Source of the DNA: JBBSAT01 sp046351235
Lineage (GTDB): Bacteria; Myxococcota_A; Polyangia; Polyangiales; Sandaracinaceae
DNA length: 64,000 nt
NCBI GenBank assembly: GCA_046351235.1
Contig: JAXLYV010000006.1
Coordinates: 378,320 to 442,319, forward strand
Direction of reading: 5' to 3'
Both the position numbers and the translations under genes were made by a program. The notes under the pieces were generated by a model. The model ran no database searches. It was not told the origin of the DNA and saw nothing but the letters and a program-made list of their open reading frames with translations. Shown here piece by piece: positions 15,872 through 26,592 of this stretch. The first letter of the stretch is position 1. Every line of letters begins with the position of its first letter.

Positions 15872-17266
15872 CTACGAATTTCGCGCGCGCCCCGTCAATG
15901 CACGCCGGCGCATGAGCGCACCCAGCAGGAGCGCGACGCACGCGGTGAGCACTCCGCGCGAGCGGCTCGCGACGTGGCAGCCGCAGCTCGCTGCGCGCGG
16001 AGGCGTGCTCGCGCCGCCATCCATCGCGGCGCTCGCGTCCTGCTCCACGCCCGCATCGATGCATCCGGCCGCCGAAGCGTCCGGATCGGCGGGCAGCGCA
16101 TCCGGCGCCGACGCGAGCCCGAGATCGAACTGCACGTCGGGCCAATACGAGGGGCAGACGAGACCCACTTCGGTGCACATCGGACAGCCGACGTCGTTCG
16201 TCGCGTCCTCGAAATGCCAGAGCGGCACCACGGTGTCTCCGAGATCGTCGGATCGACCGAGCGCGAAGGTTCCGACCACGTCGTCGGTGCAGATCCAGAG
16301 CTCGCCCGGCCGGTAAGAGAGGCAGCGAATACGAAGCGCAGAATCCACGGTATCAAACGTAAGACCGCGGTCACTCGAGCGATAGAAGCCTCCGTACCAG
16401 CTCCCGGTCCAGACGTGGCCCGCGTCGTCGGTCGCGAGGCCCGTGATCTCGGGCATCCGCGCGACCTCGGTGAACGACACGCCGCCGTCCTCGGAGCGCA
16501 GCAGGCGCTCTTCCATCATGTCGGTGATGCGGCGCACCGTTCGCGCATAGACGATGTCGGCGCTGGTCGGGTCGACGCCGAGCACGTGCACGTTGCGCTC
16601 GCCGTAGTCGGTTCGGTCCACGTCGATGAGCGGGATCTCGGTCGCGTCGAACGTCCGGCCGCCGTCGCTCGAGCGCCACACGTACGCGCGCCGCGGCTCG
16701 GTCGCCGTCGCGAGCACGACGCCGCTCGCGTAGACCCGCATCGGATCGCTCGGCGCGGGCACCACGCGCTCGAGCAGCGTGCCTCGAGGGAAGGTCCCGC
16801 GCAGCTCGAAGGTCTCGCCCTCGTCGCTCGTGTGGAGGATCGTGTTCGCGCGATCGCCCGGCGAGGTCGCGATCCACGCCCCGTGCGGATCGAAGGGATC
16901 GTTCTCCACGTCGATCACCAGCAAGCCATCGACCGCGGGATCCGTCGCCAGATCGTAGGAGCAGCCGCTCGGGTCCGAGCGCGAGAGCCCATCGAACGTG
17001 CTCGCGAGCACGCGTCCCGACGCCATCACCGCGACCCGCGGGTCCTCGATCGTCCGGTCGAAGTCGATGGCCGTCGCGCACGTCCACTGGAACGACGCGC
17101 CCTCGTCATGCGTCGTGAGAAACGCCCACGTCCCGCGGACCACGAGGTGCGCGGGATCTGCCGGATCGAAGGCGACTTGCCCGAGCGAGGGTTGCCGTCC
17201 ATGCGCCGACGCGCTCGAGGTCGCGAGCCAGCACAGGCACGCGAGCACGCCGCCGAGGCGCTTCAT
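15872..17266 (-). CDS. Secreted BNR/sortilin-type beta-propeller protein with MYXO-CTERM-like tail
   Basis: A signal peptide (MKRLGGVLACLCWLATSSASA) precedes repeated BNR Asp-box-like units (HTSDEGETFELRG, WRSSDGGRTFDA, RSEDGGVSFTEV, RSSDRGLTFDT), which indicate a beta-propeller of 6-7 blades. The C-terminus has Asp/Ala-rich sequence, a Cys pair (SCGCH), a hydrophobic stretch and a basic end (LMRRRAL). That layout matches the MYXO-CTERM surface-anchoring signal described in Myxococcota. The ATG overlaps the stop of the upstream small gene by ATGA, so the two are co-translated. 464 residues; substrate unknown. Confidence 0.72.
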   Translation of the reverse strand: MKRLGGVLACLCWLATSSASAHGRQPSLGQVAFDPADPAHLVVRGTWAFLTTHDEGASFQWTCATAIDFDRTIEDPRVAVMASGRVLASTFDGLSRSDPSGCSYDLATDPAVDGLLVIDVENDPFDPHGAWIATSPGDRANTILHTSDEGETFELRGTFPRGTLLERVVPAPSDPMRVYASGVVLATATEPRRAYVWRSSDGGRTFDATEIPLIDVDRTDYGERNVHVLGVDPTSADIVYARTVRRITDMMEERLLRSEDGGVSFTEVARMPEITGLATDDAGHVWTGSWYGGFYRSSDRGLTFDTVDSALRIRCLSYRPGELWICTDDVVGTFALGRSDDLGDTVVPLWHFEDATNDVGCPMCTEVGLVCPSYWPDVQFDLGLASAPDALPADPDASAAGCIDAGVEQDASAAMDGGASTPPRAASCGCHVASRSRGVLTACVALLLGALMRRRALTGRARNS

Positions 17267-17679
17267 CGCAGCGGCTGTCCAGCCACCACCACGAGGTCGA
17301 CGTACCAGTAGCCGTTCACCTCGGAGAGCTCGAAGGCGACCGGCGTCTCCCCATCCTCGCCCCAGAGCGCACCCTCGACGGTGACGTGACCGTCGTCGTG
17401 CTCTTCGTCGCTCGTCAGCATCGCGAACGAGTGTTGCTCGAGCGCGTCGATCGCTTCGACGTTCGCTTGTAGCTGCGCTGCGGAGTGTGTCGCCTGGTAG
17501 TTCGAGCTCATCCGCGCGAGCGCGTCGGAATAGGCGCGGTCGCGCACGTTCGTGAGGAAGCCGTCCGCCGCGTCCGTGGCGGGCGAGATGCTCGCGAGGA
17601 GCCACGGGATGCTGAGGCCGACGATGCAGAGGCCGCCGAACAGGAGCAGGCCGCAGCCGATGCCGAGAGCGCGCGTCAC
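17263..17679 (-). CDS. Hypothetical membrane-anchored protein
   Basis: A 138-residue product with an N-terminal hydrophobic anchor (about 4-29) and a periplasmic domain resembling small NTF2/DUF4878-like folds (ARMSSNYQATHSAAQLQANVEAIDAL, then beta strands ending GYWYVDLVVV). The start is a GTG at 17679, one base after the upstream gene's stop. It is translationally coupled to the BNR protein downstream, so the two may work together at the envelope. Function unknown. Confidence 0.6.
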   Translation of the reverse strand: MTRALGIGCGLLLFGGLCIVGLSIPWLLASISPATDAADGFLTNVRDRAYSDALARMSSNYQATHSAAQLQANVEAIDALEQHSFAMLTSDEEHDDGHVTVEGALWGEDGETPVAFELSEVNGYWYVDLVVVAGQPLR

Positions 17680-17680
17680 G

Positions 17681-18262
17681 TCACCGAGACCAGGGGTCGA
17701 TCACGTCGTCGTAGCCGCGTCGCGTGGCAGGCGAGCCCGAGAACGGATCGACGAGCTCTTGCACCTGCGCGAGCGTCCGGTGCCGCGGAAACGTCTGGCC
17801 GGCGAAGGGATCGAGGATCTCGTCGCCGATGAGCGCGATCCACTCGGCCCGACGCGAGGGCGGCGGCGTCACGGCCGCGGCGACGATCGGCGTGGGCTCG
17901 GTGTCCGCGAAGACGGTCACGGCGACCCGCACGAGCGAGGCGACGGTGCTCGTTCGCAGGATCACGGTGCGCGTGGTGTGGACCTCGCCGCGGGTGAGGT
18001 CGATGACCCAGCGATCCGGCGGCGAGAACGCGATGGTGAAGCGACCCACCGCTGCGCCGGCGCCATCGTCGGTCAAGCGCAGCACGGGCCGGTGAAGGGC
18101 GTTCGCGAGGGCACGGCGCACGCGCTCACCGCTGACGTGGGCGCCCCCGCCGTCGTAGACGAACACCAACGGCGCAGGGCTCGCGGGAGCGGGCGCGGCC
18201 GTCTGAGCACGGGCGCTGCTCGCGATCGAGACGAGCACGAAGGCGAGCGCGAGGAGGCGCAT
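17681..18262 (-). CDS. Hypothetical secreted protein
   Basis: I start at ATG 18262 because it gives a signal peptide (MRLLALAFVLVSIASSARAQ). The frame is open further upstream, but that part runs through the tRNA gene. The mature part (about 170 residues) has a beta-rich domain (LVFVYDGGGAHVSGERVRRAL, WVIDLTRGEVHTTRTVILR) and a C-terminal tail with two DPF motifs (LDPFAGQTFPRHR, VDPFSGSPATRR). No family is recognised. It is first of a three-gene minus-strand unit with the next two genes. Confidence 0.6.
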   Translation of the reverse strand: MRLLALAFVLVSIASSARAQTAAPAPASPAPLVFVYDGGGAHVSGERVRRALANALHRPVLRLTDDGAGAAVGRFTIAFSPPDRWVIDLTRGEVHTTRTVILRTSTVASLVRVAVTVFADTEPTPIVAAAVTPPPSRRAEWIALIGDEILDPFAGQTFPRHRTLAQVQELVDPFSGSPATRRGYDDVIDPWSR

Positions 18263-18378
18263 GACGTCGTGGAGGTTACGGGACGCGGCGAAGCCTGCCA
18301 AGGCGAGACGAGGCGCGAGACCGTTTCTGCGGCGAGCGCCGGTTTTCGCTGGCGGCTCCGACCGAGCCGACCGATTCA

Positions 18379-18451
18379 TGGAGCCGAGCGGGATCGAACC
18401 GCTGACCTCCTCGATGCCATCGAGGCGCTCTCCCAACTGAGCTACGACCCC
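18379..18451 (-). tRNA. tRNA-Ala (anticodon GGC)
   Basis: The minus-strand sequence folds as a complete cloverleaf. The acceptor stem GGGGTCG pairs with CGGCTCC (two G-U pairs), the D arm is GCTCAGTTGGGAGAGC, the anticodon stem CCTCG/CGAGG encloses loop ATGGCAT with anticodon GGC, and the T arm contains GGTTCGATCCC. The discriminator base is A. CCA is not encoded. 73 bases. Confidence 0.96.
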
Positions 18452-18465
18452 TGGAAGGGAGGCGC

Positions 18466-18494
18466 GACTTAGCAAGCGGGCCGTGGCGTGTCAA
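18466..18494 (-). promoter_or_regulatory. Sigma-70-type promoter of tRNA-Ala
   Basis: A consensus -35 box TTGACA (18489-18494) and a -10-like TAAGTC (18466-18471) are separated by exactly 17 bases, placing the start near 18459, about 8 bases before the mature tRNA. Confidence 0.72.
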
Positions 18495-18588
18495 CGCGTT
18501 CACAGCGACGAGGCGCTCCGCCCCGATCTTCGACGAGTCTTGAATCGCGAGGAAAACTCGGCGTCGATCTCGACGTAGGGAGCTTTCG

Positions 18589-20346
18589 ATGAAGCGTCTT
18601 CTGCTGTGTCTCGTCGCGGCGCTCGGGGCGAGCGCCTGTGGTCACTACTATCACGGCTACTACCCCGGCGCGGTCGCCCTCGGGGCGCCGACGGTCGTCG
18701 TCGGCGACGAGGACTCGTCGATCGTGGCCGGCACGCTCGTGACGGGCACGGCTAGCGGGGAATGGACCGCGCAGAACGGCTGGAGCGGAGCGAGCGGTGG
18801 CGTCGCGGCGCCGGTCGACGCTTCGGTTGCCGCGGGTGTGAGCATCACGGCGGACGCGAGCTGCGCCGTGCCGCGCGTCGCCTCGCAGGTCGCGACGGGC
18901 AACGGCGTCGGCCTCTCCGGCCTGGTCGGGCCGGGGATCCACGTGACGTGCAACGCGTGCAGCGTCGAAGGCGGCGCCGGCGCCGGCGCGACTTCTTCTT
19001 CCTCCTCTTCCACCGCGTCGTCCACGACCGGCGGCGGGAGCACGAGCGGAGGCGCCGATGTGATCGCGGCGCTCTCGCTCCTCGGCTCGCTCTCGTCGCT
19101 CTCGCTCGGGGGCGATGCCACCGTGCTCACCTCGGACGCGGTTCGGCTCGAAGCCTCGCTCGCGCACGACGCGCTCCCGCATGCGGGCGGCGACAGCGCG
19201 ATCGTGGTGCGCGCGCTGGGCGGCCCGCCCGGGCCCACGCCGACGCCGGTGCGCGTGCACCTCGTGATCGATGCGAGCGCCTCGATGGAGTCGCGCTGGG
19301 ACGAGGTCCTCGAGGCCGCGATCGCGCTCGTGGGCCGCCTGCGCCCTGCCGACGAGCTGCAGATCGTCGTGTACTCGACCGGCGCGCGCGTCGTGTTCCC
19401 GCCCACGCGCGTGAACGACGGCGAGGCCGCGCGGGCCGTGATCCGTGGGCTCACGTGCTCGGGCCAGACCAACATCGAGGCGGGCCTGCGCGCGGCGTAC
19501 GGCGCCCTCGACCCGAACGGCGGCTCGGTCGTGCTGCTTCTGTCGGACGGCGTGCCCGAGGGAGGCTACGCGACGCCGGGCGAGCTCGGCTCGCTCGCCG
19601 CCGACGCCCGCACGCGCACCGGCGCGACCACGGTGACGATCGGCCTCGGCAACGAGTTCCATCCCGGCATCCTGCGCGCGATCGCGCGCCGCGGCGGCGG
19701 CGACTTCCGCATCGCGCCGAGCTCGCACGAGCTCGCGGCCGTGCTCGAGGCCGAGCTCGCGGCGCACACGAACGTGGTGGCGCGCGACGTCGCCTTCGAC
19801 CTCCAGCTCGCGCCCGGGGTCCGCATCGCCGCGAGCCTCGATCTCGCCTCGCTCGACGCGGCCGTGACCCTCGACGGAGCCCACGTGACCATCCGCCTCG
19901 GAACGCTCGCTGCGAGCGAGACGCGGACCGTGGTGCTGCCGATCGTGATCTCGTCTCCGCCCGGCGCCGTCGCGCAGATCTCGGCCTCGGCGACTGCGGC
20001 GAGCGGCCCGCTGACCGGACAGCACGCCCTGGCGCTCCGTGAGGCCGCGCGCGCGATCCCGGCGGGGGGCCTCGCGGCCTCGCTCGACGCCGACCTCGCG
20101 AGCGCGCTCGCCTCCGCGGCGACGGCCGTGGAGAACGGCGATGCGAGCACGGCCTCGGCCACGATCCGCGCGCACGCCGAGACCGCGCGGCGCGTGGCGA
20201 GCGGCGACCCGGCGATCCTCGCCCGCGTCGATCACGCGCTCGCGTTCGCGGCCGGTCTCGAGTCGTCCGTGCCGAGCGCGAGCTGGGGCGCTCGCCGGCA
20301 AGCGGCTTCGGCGATGCTCGAGTGGTCCGTCGGCCTCGGCCGCTGA
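18589..20346 (+). CDS. VWA-domain lipoprotein
   Basis: A lipoprotein signal (MKRLLLCLVAALGASAC, Cys17) is followed by a Tyr/His-rich segment, a Ser/Thr/Gly-rich linker (about 127-160) and a von Willebrand factor A domain (about 222-390). The MIDAS motif is DASAS (228-232), with later TNIEAGL and LLSDGVPEGG. The C-terminal 200 residues are beta-rich and then helical. The AGGGAG-like Shine-Dalgarno (TAGGGAG) supports ATG 18589. Such proteins usually bind metal-dependent partners at the cell surface. There is no partner MoxR-type ATPase nearby, so the role is open. 585 residues. Confidence 0.75.
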   Translation: MKRLLLCLVAALGASACGHYYHGYYPGAVALGAPTVVVGDEDSSIVAGTLVTGTASGEWTAQNGWSGASGGVAAPVDASVAAGVSITADASCAVPRVASQVATGNGVGLSGLVGPGIHVTCNACSVEGGAGAGATSSSSSSTASSTTGGGSTSGGADVIAALSLLGSLSSLSLGGDATVLTSDAVRLEASLAHDALPHAGGDSAIVVRALGGPPGPTPTPVRVHLVIDASASMESRWDEVLEAAIALVGRLRPADELQIVVYSTGARVVFPPTRVNDGEAARAVIRGLTCSGQTNIEAGLRAAYGALDPNGGSVVLLLSDGVPEGGYATPGELGSLAADARTRTGATTVTIGLGNEFHPGILRAIARRGGGDFRIAPSSHELAAVLEAELAAHTNVVARDVAFDLQLAPGVRIAASLDLASLDAAVTLDGAHVTIRLGTLAASETRTVVLPIVISSPPGAVAQISASATAASGPLTGQHALALREAARAIPAGGLAASLDADLASALASAATAVENGDASTASATIRAHAETARRVASGDPAILARVDHALAFAAGLESSVPSASWGARRQAASAMLEWSVGLGR

Positions 20347-20410
20347 GCGGGAGGAGCCTCCGCGGGCGGGCGATTGACGGAGCGTCTCGAGGCTCCCAGA
20401 ACCCGGCGTC

Positions 20411-21865
<1,455 letters not shown>

Positions 21866-21878
21866 GCCCGGAGCCACC

Positions 21879-22904
21879 ATGGGATTCTTCGACAAGCTCG
21901 TCGGCAAGCCGGCGACCTCGGGCCCGGCCTGGACGCGCGAGCTCGGCGATCACCCGGTCGGCATCGGCTACGTGCTCGGCGGCAAGTCGATCGCCGTGGC
22001 GCTCGGCAGCGGCGCGGTCGTCGTGATCGATGCGGCGACGGGCGAGCCGCAGCGCACGATCACCGCGCACGAAGCGGGTGCGCTCGTGATGGCGAGCGAC
22101 GGCACGCGCGTCGTCACGGGCGGCATGGATGGAAAGGCCTGCCTCGTCGACGTCACCGCCGGCGCGGTCGCCCATCGGCTCGAGGCCGACGCCGAGTGGG
22201 TCGAGCACGTCGCGATCGCCTCGGACGGCTCGGTGGCGCTCGCCGCCGGCAAGGGCGTGCGCTGGTACGGCGCGGACGGCGCGGCGATCGCGAAGCTCGG
22301 GCCGCACGCGAGCACGGTGACGGCGGTCGCGTTCTCGCCCGATGCCTCGCGCCTCGGTGCGGCGCGCTACGGCGGCATCGACGTCTGGAACCGAGACGGA
22401 TCGAAGGACCGCGAGCTCGCGTGGAAGACCTCGCTCGTCTCGCTCGCCTGGCAGCCCAAGGATCGCTTCGTCGCCGCCGGCTGCCAGGACAACGCCGTGC
22501 ACTTCTGGCGCCTCGAGACCGAGGGCGACTCGATGATGGGCGGCTATCCCGCCAAGCCGAAGGCGATCGCGTGGAGCCACGACGGCACGGCGCTCGCGAC
22601 CGGCGGCGGCGAAGAGATCGTCGTCTGGAGCTTCCGCGGGCGCGGCCCCGAGGGCACGACTCCGATCTTGCTCAAGGGGCACACCAAGCTCGTGACCTCG
22701 CTCGTGGCGGCGCCCGGCGATCACCGCTTCGCGAGCGGCGGGCGCGACGGCCTCTTCTGCGTGTGGCGGCCGCAACGCAGCGAGTCTCCCGTCGTGCAGA
22801 TCCCGATGAGCGGCCCGGTCGCGGCGGTCGCGTTCCGGGGCGACGGCGGGTTCGCGGCAGCGGCCGACGAGAAGGGCCGCGTCGTCGCGATCAAGCTCGC
22901 GTGA
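21879..22904 (+). CDS. WD40-repeat beta-propeller protein
   Basis: A 341-residue protein made almost wholly of seven or so WD40-like repeats (for example VTAVAFSPDASRLGAARYGGIDVWN, AIAWSHDGTALATGGGEEIVVWSF, VTSLVAAPGDHRFASGGRDGLFCVW). There is no signal peptide, so it is probably cytoplasmic. A GGAGCCACC context precedes ATG 21879. It follows the metallochaperone GTPase gene with a 13-base gap, hinting at a shared operon, possibly as a scaffold. The stop codon is followed by a GC-rich hairpin and then the tandem element array. Confidence 0.8.
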   Translation: MGFFDKLVGKPATSGPAWTRELGDHPVGIGYVLGGKSIAVALGSGAVVVIDAATGEPQRTITAHEAGALVMASDGTRVVTGGMDGKACLVDVTAGAVAHRLEADAEWVEHVAIASDGSVALAAGKGVRWYGADGAAIAKLGPHASTVTAVAFSPDASRLGAARYGGIDVWNRDGSKDRELAWKTSLVSLAWQPKDRFVAAGCQDNAVHFWRLETEGDSMMGGYPAKPKAIAWSHDGTALATGGGEEIVVWSFRGRGPEGTTPILLKGHTKLVTSLVAAPGDHRFASGGRDGLFCVWRPQRSESPVVQIPMSGPVAAVAFRGDGGFAAAADEKGRVVAIKLA

Positions 22905-22920
22905 GCGCCGCCCGGCGCGC

Positions 22921-23457
22921 TCAGTCCTCGGGGGCCGATACGCGGCCCCCTCCATCGGGAGTGAATCCCGATGGAGCCTCCCCCTCGTATCGCTCCGCGA
23001 AGAGGGCGACAGGTTCCCTGTCACCCTCTCAGTCCTCGGGGGGCCGATACGCGGCCCCCTCCCTCGGGAGTGAATCCCGATGGAGCCTCCCCCTCGTATC
23101 GCTCCGCGAGAGAGGTCGACAGGTTTCCTGTCGCCCGCTCAGTCCTCGGGGGGCCGATACGCGGCCCCCTCCCTCGGGAGTGAATCCCGATGGAGCCTCC
23201 CCCTCGTATCGCTCCGCGAGAGAGGGCGACAGGTTTCCTGTCACCCTTCAGTCCTCGGGGGCCGATACGCGGCCCCCTCCCTCGGGAGTGAATCCCGATG
23301 GAGCCTCCCCCTCGTATCGCTCCGCGAGAGAGGGCGACAGGTTTCCTGTCACCCGCTCAGTCCTCGGGGGCCGATACGCGGCCCCCTCCCTCGGGAGTGA
23401 ATCCCGATGGAGCCTCCCCCTCGTATCGCTCCGCGAGAGAGGGCGACAGGTTTCCTG
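22921..23457 (-). repeat. Five-unit tandem array of a 108-110 bp multi-hairpin element
   Basis: Unit starts are at 22921, 23029, 23139, 23248 and 23357, spaced 108, 110, 109 and 109 bases. Read on the minus strand, each unit contains a dyad around CAGGAAACCTG, a long stem on CATCGGGA/TCCCGATG, a stem on GGGGGCCG/CGGCCCCC and the end tag GGACTGA. Units differ at few bases. The unit nearest ettA is split by a group II intron at 23458. The array fills the space between the convergent WD40 and ettA genes; I see no coding function. Single copies recur at 50064-50164 and 61722-61827. Confidence 0.9.
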
Positions 23458-23953
23458 GTCGGGTCGCGGCGGGGGTTCGCCCCCGCCGCTCCCACAGATC
23501 CGGACGTGCGGATTTCCCGCATCCGGCTCTTCGGCTCATGGGCTCGCTGCGTTCGGCGCGAACACGCTGTGCACGACGCGTGGCGGCGGCAGCGGGTAGC
23601 GGGCGAGCAGCAGGTTGAAGCGCGCCCACGGCAGGTGCGGTCTCTGCGAACGACGGCAGAGCCACTTGTGCCAGGCGCGCTCCACTTCGTACGCGAAGCG
23701 CGAGAGCGCCTCCGAGTTCCCGGTGATGCCGTAGTACCCGAAGTGCCCGCGCAGCTTGTGGCCGAGCGCCTTGCACTGCTCGGCGATCGGTAGGTGCCGG
23801 TTGATTCGGCACCAATCGCGTACGCGACCGATGGCCCGCGTGAAGCGCGAGCGCATCGTGGTCCGCTGCACGACCACGTTCCCCTTTCGCGAGAGGCCCC
23901 AGTGATGGTTGAAGCCCAGCAGATCGAAGCTGCCGGGCCCATCGCCCTCGTCG

Positions 23954-24110
23954 TGCCGGTTTTCACGCTGAAGGGACCACCTCCGGGCTGAGATTTTCAG
24001 CCTGAAGGGACCACCCGATTTTCAGGGTCATGGGACCGCCCCGCGAGGGGCGTGACCCGGATTTTCAGGGTCATGGGACCACCCGATTTTCAGGGTCATG
24101 GGACCACCCA
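23954..24110. repeat. Subterminal transposase-binding repeats of the IS21-family element (left end)
   Basis: Five copies of a motif like TTTTCAGGGTCATGGGACC lie near 23960, 23993, 24014, 24060 and 24085. The first two are variants (TTTTCACGCTGAAGGGACC, TTTTCAGCCTGAAGGGACC). Inverted copies occur at the right end (about 26686-26724). Multiple terminal repeats of this kind are the IstA-binding sites of IS21-type elements. Confidence 0.82.
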
Positions 24111-24229
24111 GGGCCACGAGGACCGAGCGGCCCGAGCCGCAGCGACCGAAGCGACAGGACAGCCGACCCTCATGCGCGCCGACGCGGGCCGTCGCGCAGG
24201 AGGTCTCGGTGAGCTTCAGGGAGCTGACG

Positions 24230-25781
24230 ATGATCGAAGTACGAGAGGTGGTTCGACGATGGCAGGCGCAGCACGGGCTGCGCGAGATCGCACGCGCGAC
24301 GGGTCTCGATCGAAAGACGGTGCGACGCTACGTCGAGGTGCTCGACACGCTCGGCGTGGCTCGCGACGCGGAGCTGAGCGACGCGCTCGTGCACGAGGTC
24401 GCGGCGCGCGTGCAGACGCGAGCCGTGGCGGAGCCGAGCGCGGAGCGGCAGCGCCTGATGGAGCATCGCGAGCGCATCGCGACGTGGCTGACGCAGAGCA
24501 CGCCGCTGCGACTGACGAAGGTGCACGCGCTGCTCGAGCGCGACCACGAGGTGCGCGTCGCGTATCCGACGCTGCGCCGCTTCGTGATCGACGAGCTCGG
24601 CTGGGGCGTACGCAAGCCGACGGTGCGCGTGGACGACGCGCCTGCGGGCGAAGAGGCGCAGATCGACTTCGGCCTGATGGGCACGATGCACGACCCGGAG
24701 ACGGGCCGCGAGCGGCGCCTCTACGTGCTCGTCGTGACGCTGTGCTTCAGTCGCTACCAGTTCGTCTGGCCGACGTGGGAGCAGACGACGCGTGCGGTGT
24801 GCGAGGGCCTCGACGAAGCGTGGCGCTTCTTCGGCGGCATCGTGCAGCGCGTGGTGCCGGACAATGCGTCCGCGATCGTGGCGCGCGCCGACGCGCTCGG
24901 ACCGACCATCGTCGACGCGTTCAGCGACTACGCGCAGGCGCGCGGCATCTTCGTCGACGCGGCACGCGTGCGCTCGCCGAAGGACAAGGCGCGCGTCGAG
25001 AATCAGATGGCGTACGTGCGCGAGAGCTGGTGGTCGGGCGAGCGCTTCGCTGACCTGAGCACGGCGCGCACGTCAGCACACGCGTGGTGTCGCGACATCG
25101 CAGGCGCTCGCGTGCACGGCACGACGCGCGCCGTGCCGCGCGAGGTCTTCGAGCGAGAAGAGCTGCCGAAGATGCGTCCCGCGCCCGCCGAGGTCTTCGA
25201 CGTGCCGCACTGGTGCGAAGCAAAGGTGCATCCCGACCATCACGTGCAGGTGATGAAGTCGCTCTACTCGGTGCCGACGCGCTTCATCGGCAAGACGGTG
25301 CGCGTGCGCGCCGACCAGCGCACGGTGCGGATCTACCTCGGCACCGAGCTGATCAAGGCGCATCCGCGCGTGCGGGTCGGCAAGCGCTCGACGGATCCGA
25401 ACGACTATCCGCCCGGCAAGTCGGCGTACGCGATGCGGAGCGTCGACGCGCTCATCGCGCGCTCGCGAGTGCGGCGAGCACGTCGGCGTCTTCGCGACGC
25501 GTCTGCTCGGCGGGCCGCTGCCGTGGACGGTGATGCGCCAGGGCTACGAGCTCGTGCGGCTCTGCGAGCGACACGGCGAGGCGCGTGTCGATGCGCTCTG
25601 CAAGCGCGCTCTCGACTTCGACGTGCTCGACGTGATGCGCATTCGCCGGATGCTGCAGCACGCGACGGTCGTCGAAGAGCGCGCTGCAGACGACGGCAAG
25701 CTCCACGCGCTGCCGAGCGCGTCGCCACGCTTCGCACGAGCGAGCGACCGCTTCGCGACGCGCAAGGACGGTGCGCGATGA
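24230..25781 (+). pseudogene. istA: IS21-family transposase IstA (frameshifted)
   Basis: DDE transposase with an N-terminal helix-turn-helix (REIARATGLDRKTVRRYVE) and a catalytic core: Asp in EAQIDFG, Asp in VVPDNASA and Glu in KDKARVENQ. ATG 24230 has an AGGGAG Shine-Dalgarno. Near 25460-25466 the frame is lost: codons for VDALIAR are followed by one surplus base, after which the next frame gives the expected RECGEHVGVFATRLLGG and runs to the stop at 25779-25781. A one-base insertion is the simplest reading. Programmed frameshifting is not usual for istA. Confidence 0.85.
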
Positions 25782-26592
25782 AGGCGCCCGTCGTGGTCTC
25801 GCCCGAGCTGAGGTCGGCGCTGAAGGCGCTCAAGCTCGGGCCGCTCGTCGACGTGCTGCCGGAGCGTCTCGCGCTTGCCGAGGCGCAAGAGCTGAGCTTC
25901 GAAGAGACGCTGCTCCTCTTGCTGAGCGACGAGGTCTCTCGACGTGAGAGCAGCGCGTGCGCACATCGCGCCAAGCGAGCCGGGCTCGACCCGGCGATGA
26001 CGATGGAGCGATGGGATCCGAGCTCGAAGGTCCGCTACGACAAGCGCGTGCTCACGGAGCTGATGAGCCTGCGCTTCGTCGAGGCGAAGAAGAACGCGCT
26101 CATCCTCGGACCCGTCGGCGTGGGGAAGACCTTTCTCGCAAACGCGCTCGGACACGTCGCGACGCGGCACGGGTACAACGTGATCCTCACGCGCGCCGAC
26201 GACATGCTGCGTCGGCTGAAGCAGAGCCGGATGGACAACTCGCGCGAGGCCGTGATCGCCGAGCTCGTGGCGACGGACCTGCTCATCGTCGACGACTTCG
26301 CGCTCGAGCGCATGTCGCGCGACGAGAGCCGCGACGTCTACCAACTGATCGTCGAGCGCAACGGGCGCGCGCCGACTGTCGTGACGAGCAATGCGACACT
26401 GCGGAGTGGATCGCTGCCTTCGACGACACGCTGCTCGCGCAGAGCGCCGTCGATCGCTTCATCCACAGCGCCTACGACCTCGTCGTCGAGGGCGAGTCGT
26501 ACCGAGCTCGGCTCAAGCCGAAGCTCCGCGACGAAGATCCGCCGCCGAAGACACCTGTCGCAAAGAAGCCGGTCATCGGCCGAGCACGCTGA
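25778..26592 (+). pseudogene. istB: IS21-family helper ATPase IstB (frameshifted)
   Basis: DnaA-like AAA ATPase that helps IstA. It has Walker A LGPVGVGKTFLANALG and Walker B LLIVDDFALE. The ATG overlaps the istA stop (ATGA). At about 26390-26395 the reading frame breaks after VVTSN: a single missing base would restore VVTSNRDTAEWIAAFDD, and the next frame continues with LLAQSAVDRFIHSAYDLVVEG to the stop at 26592. The C-terminal lid helices are therefore lost from the uncorrected product. Confidence 0.85.

Noticed and set aside
18354..18371. CGGCTC/GAGCCG hairpin downstream of tRNA-Ala as an intrinsic terminator
   Set aside because: No T-run follows on the transcribed strand and the stem is only six pairs.
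22921..23457. Tandem repeats considered as a CRISPR array
   Set aside because: Units are about 109 bp, repeat end to end without unique spacers, and no cas gene is near.
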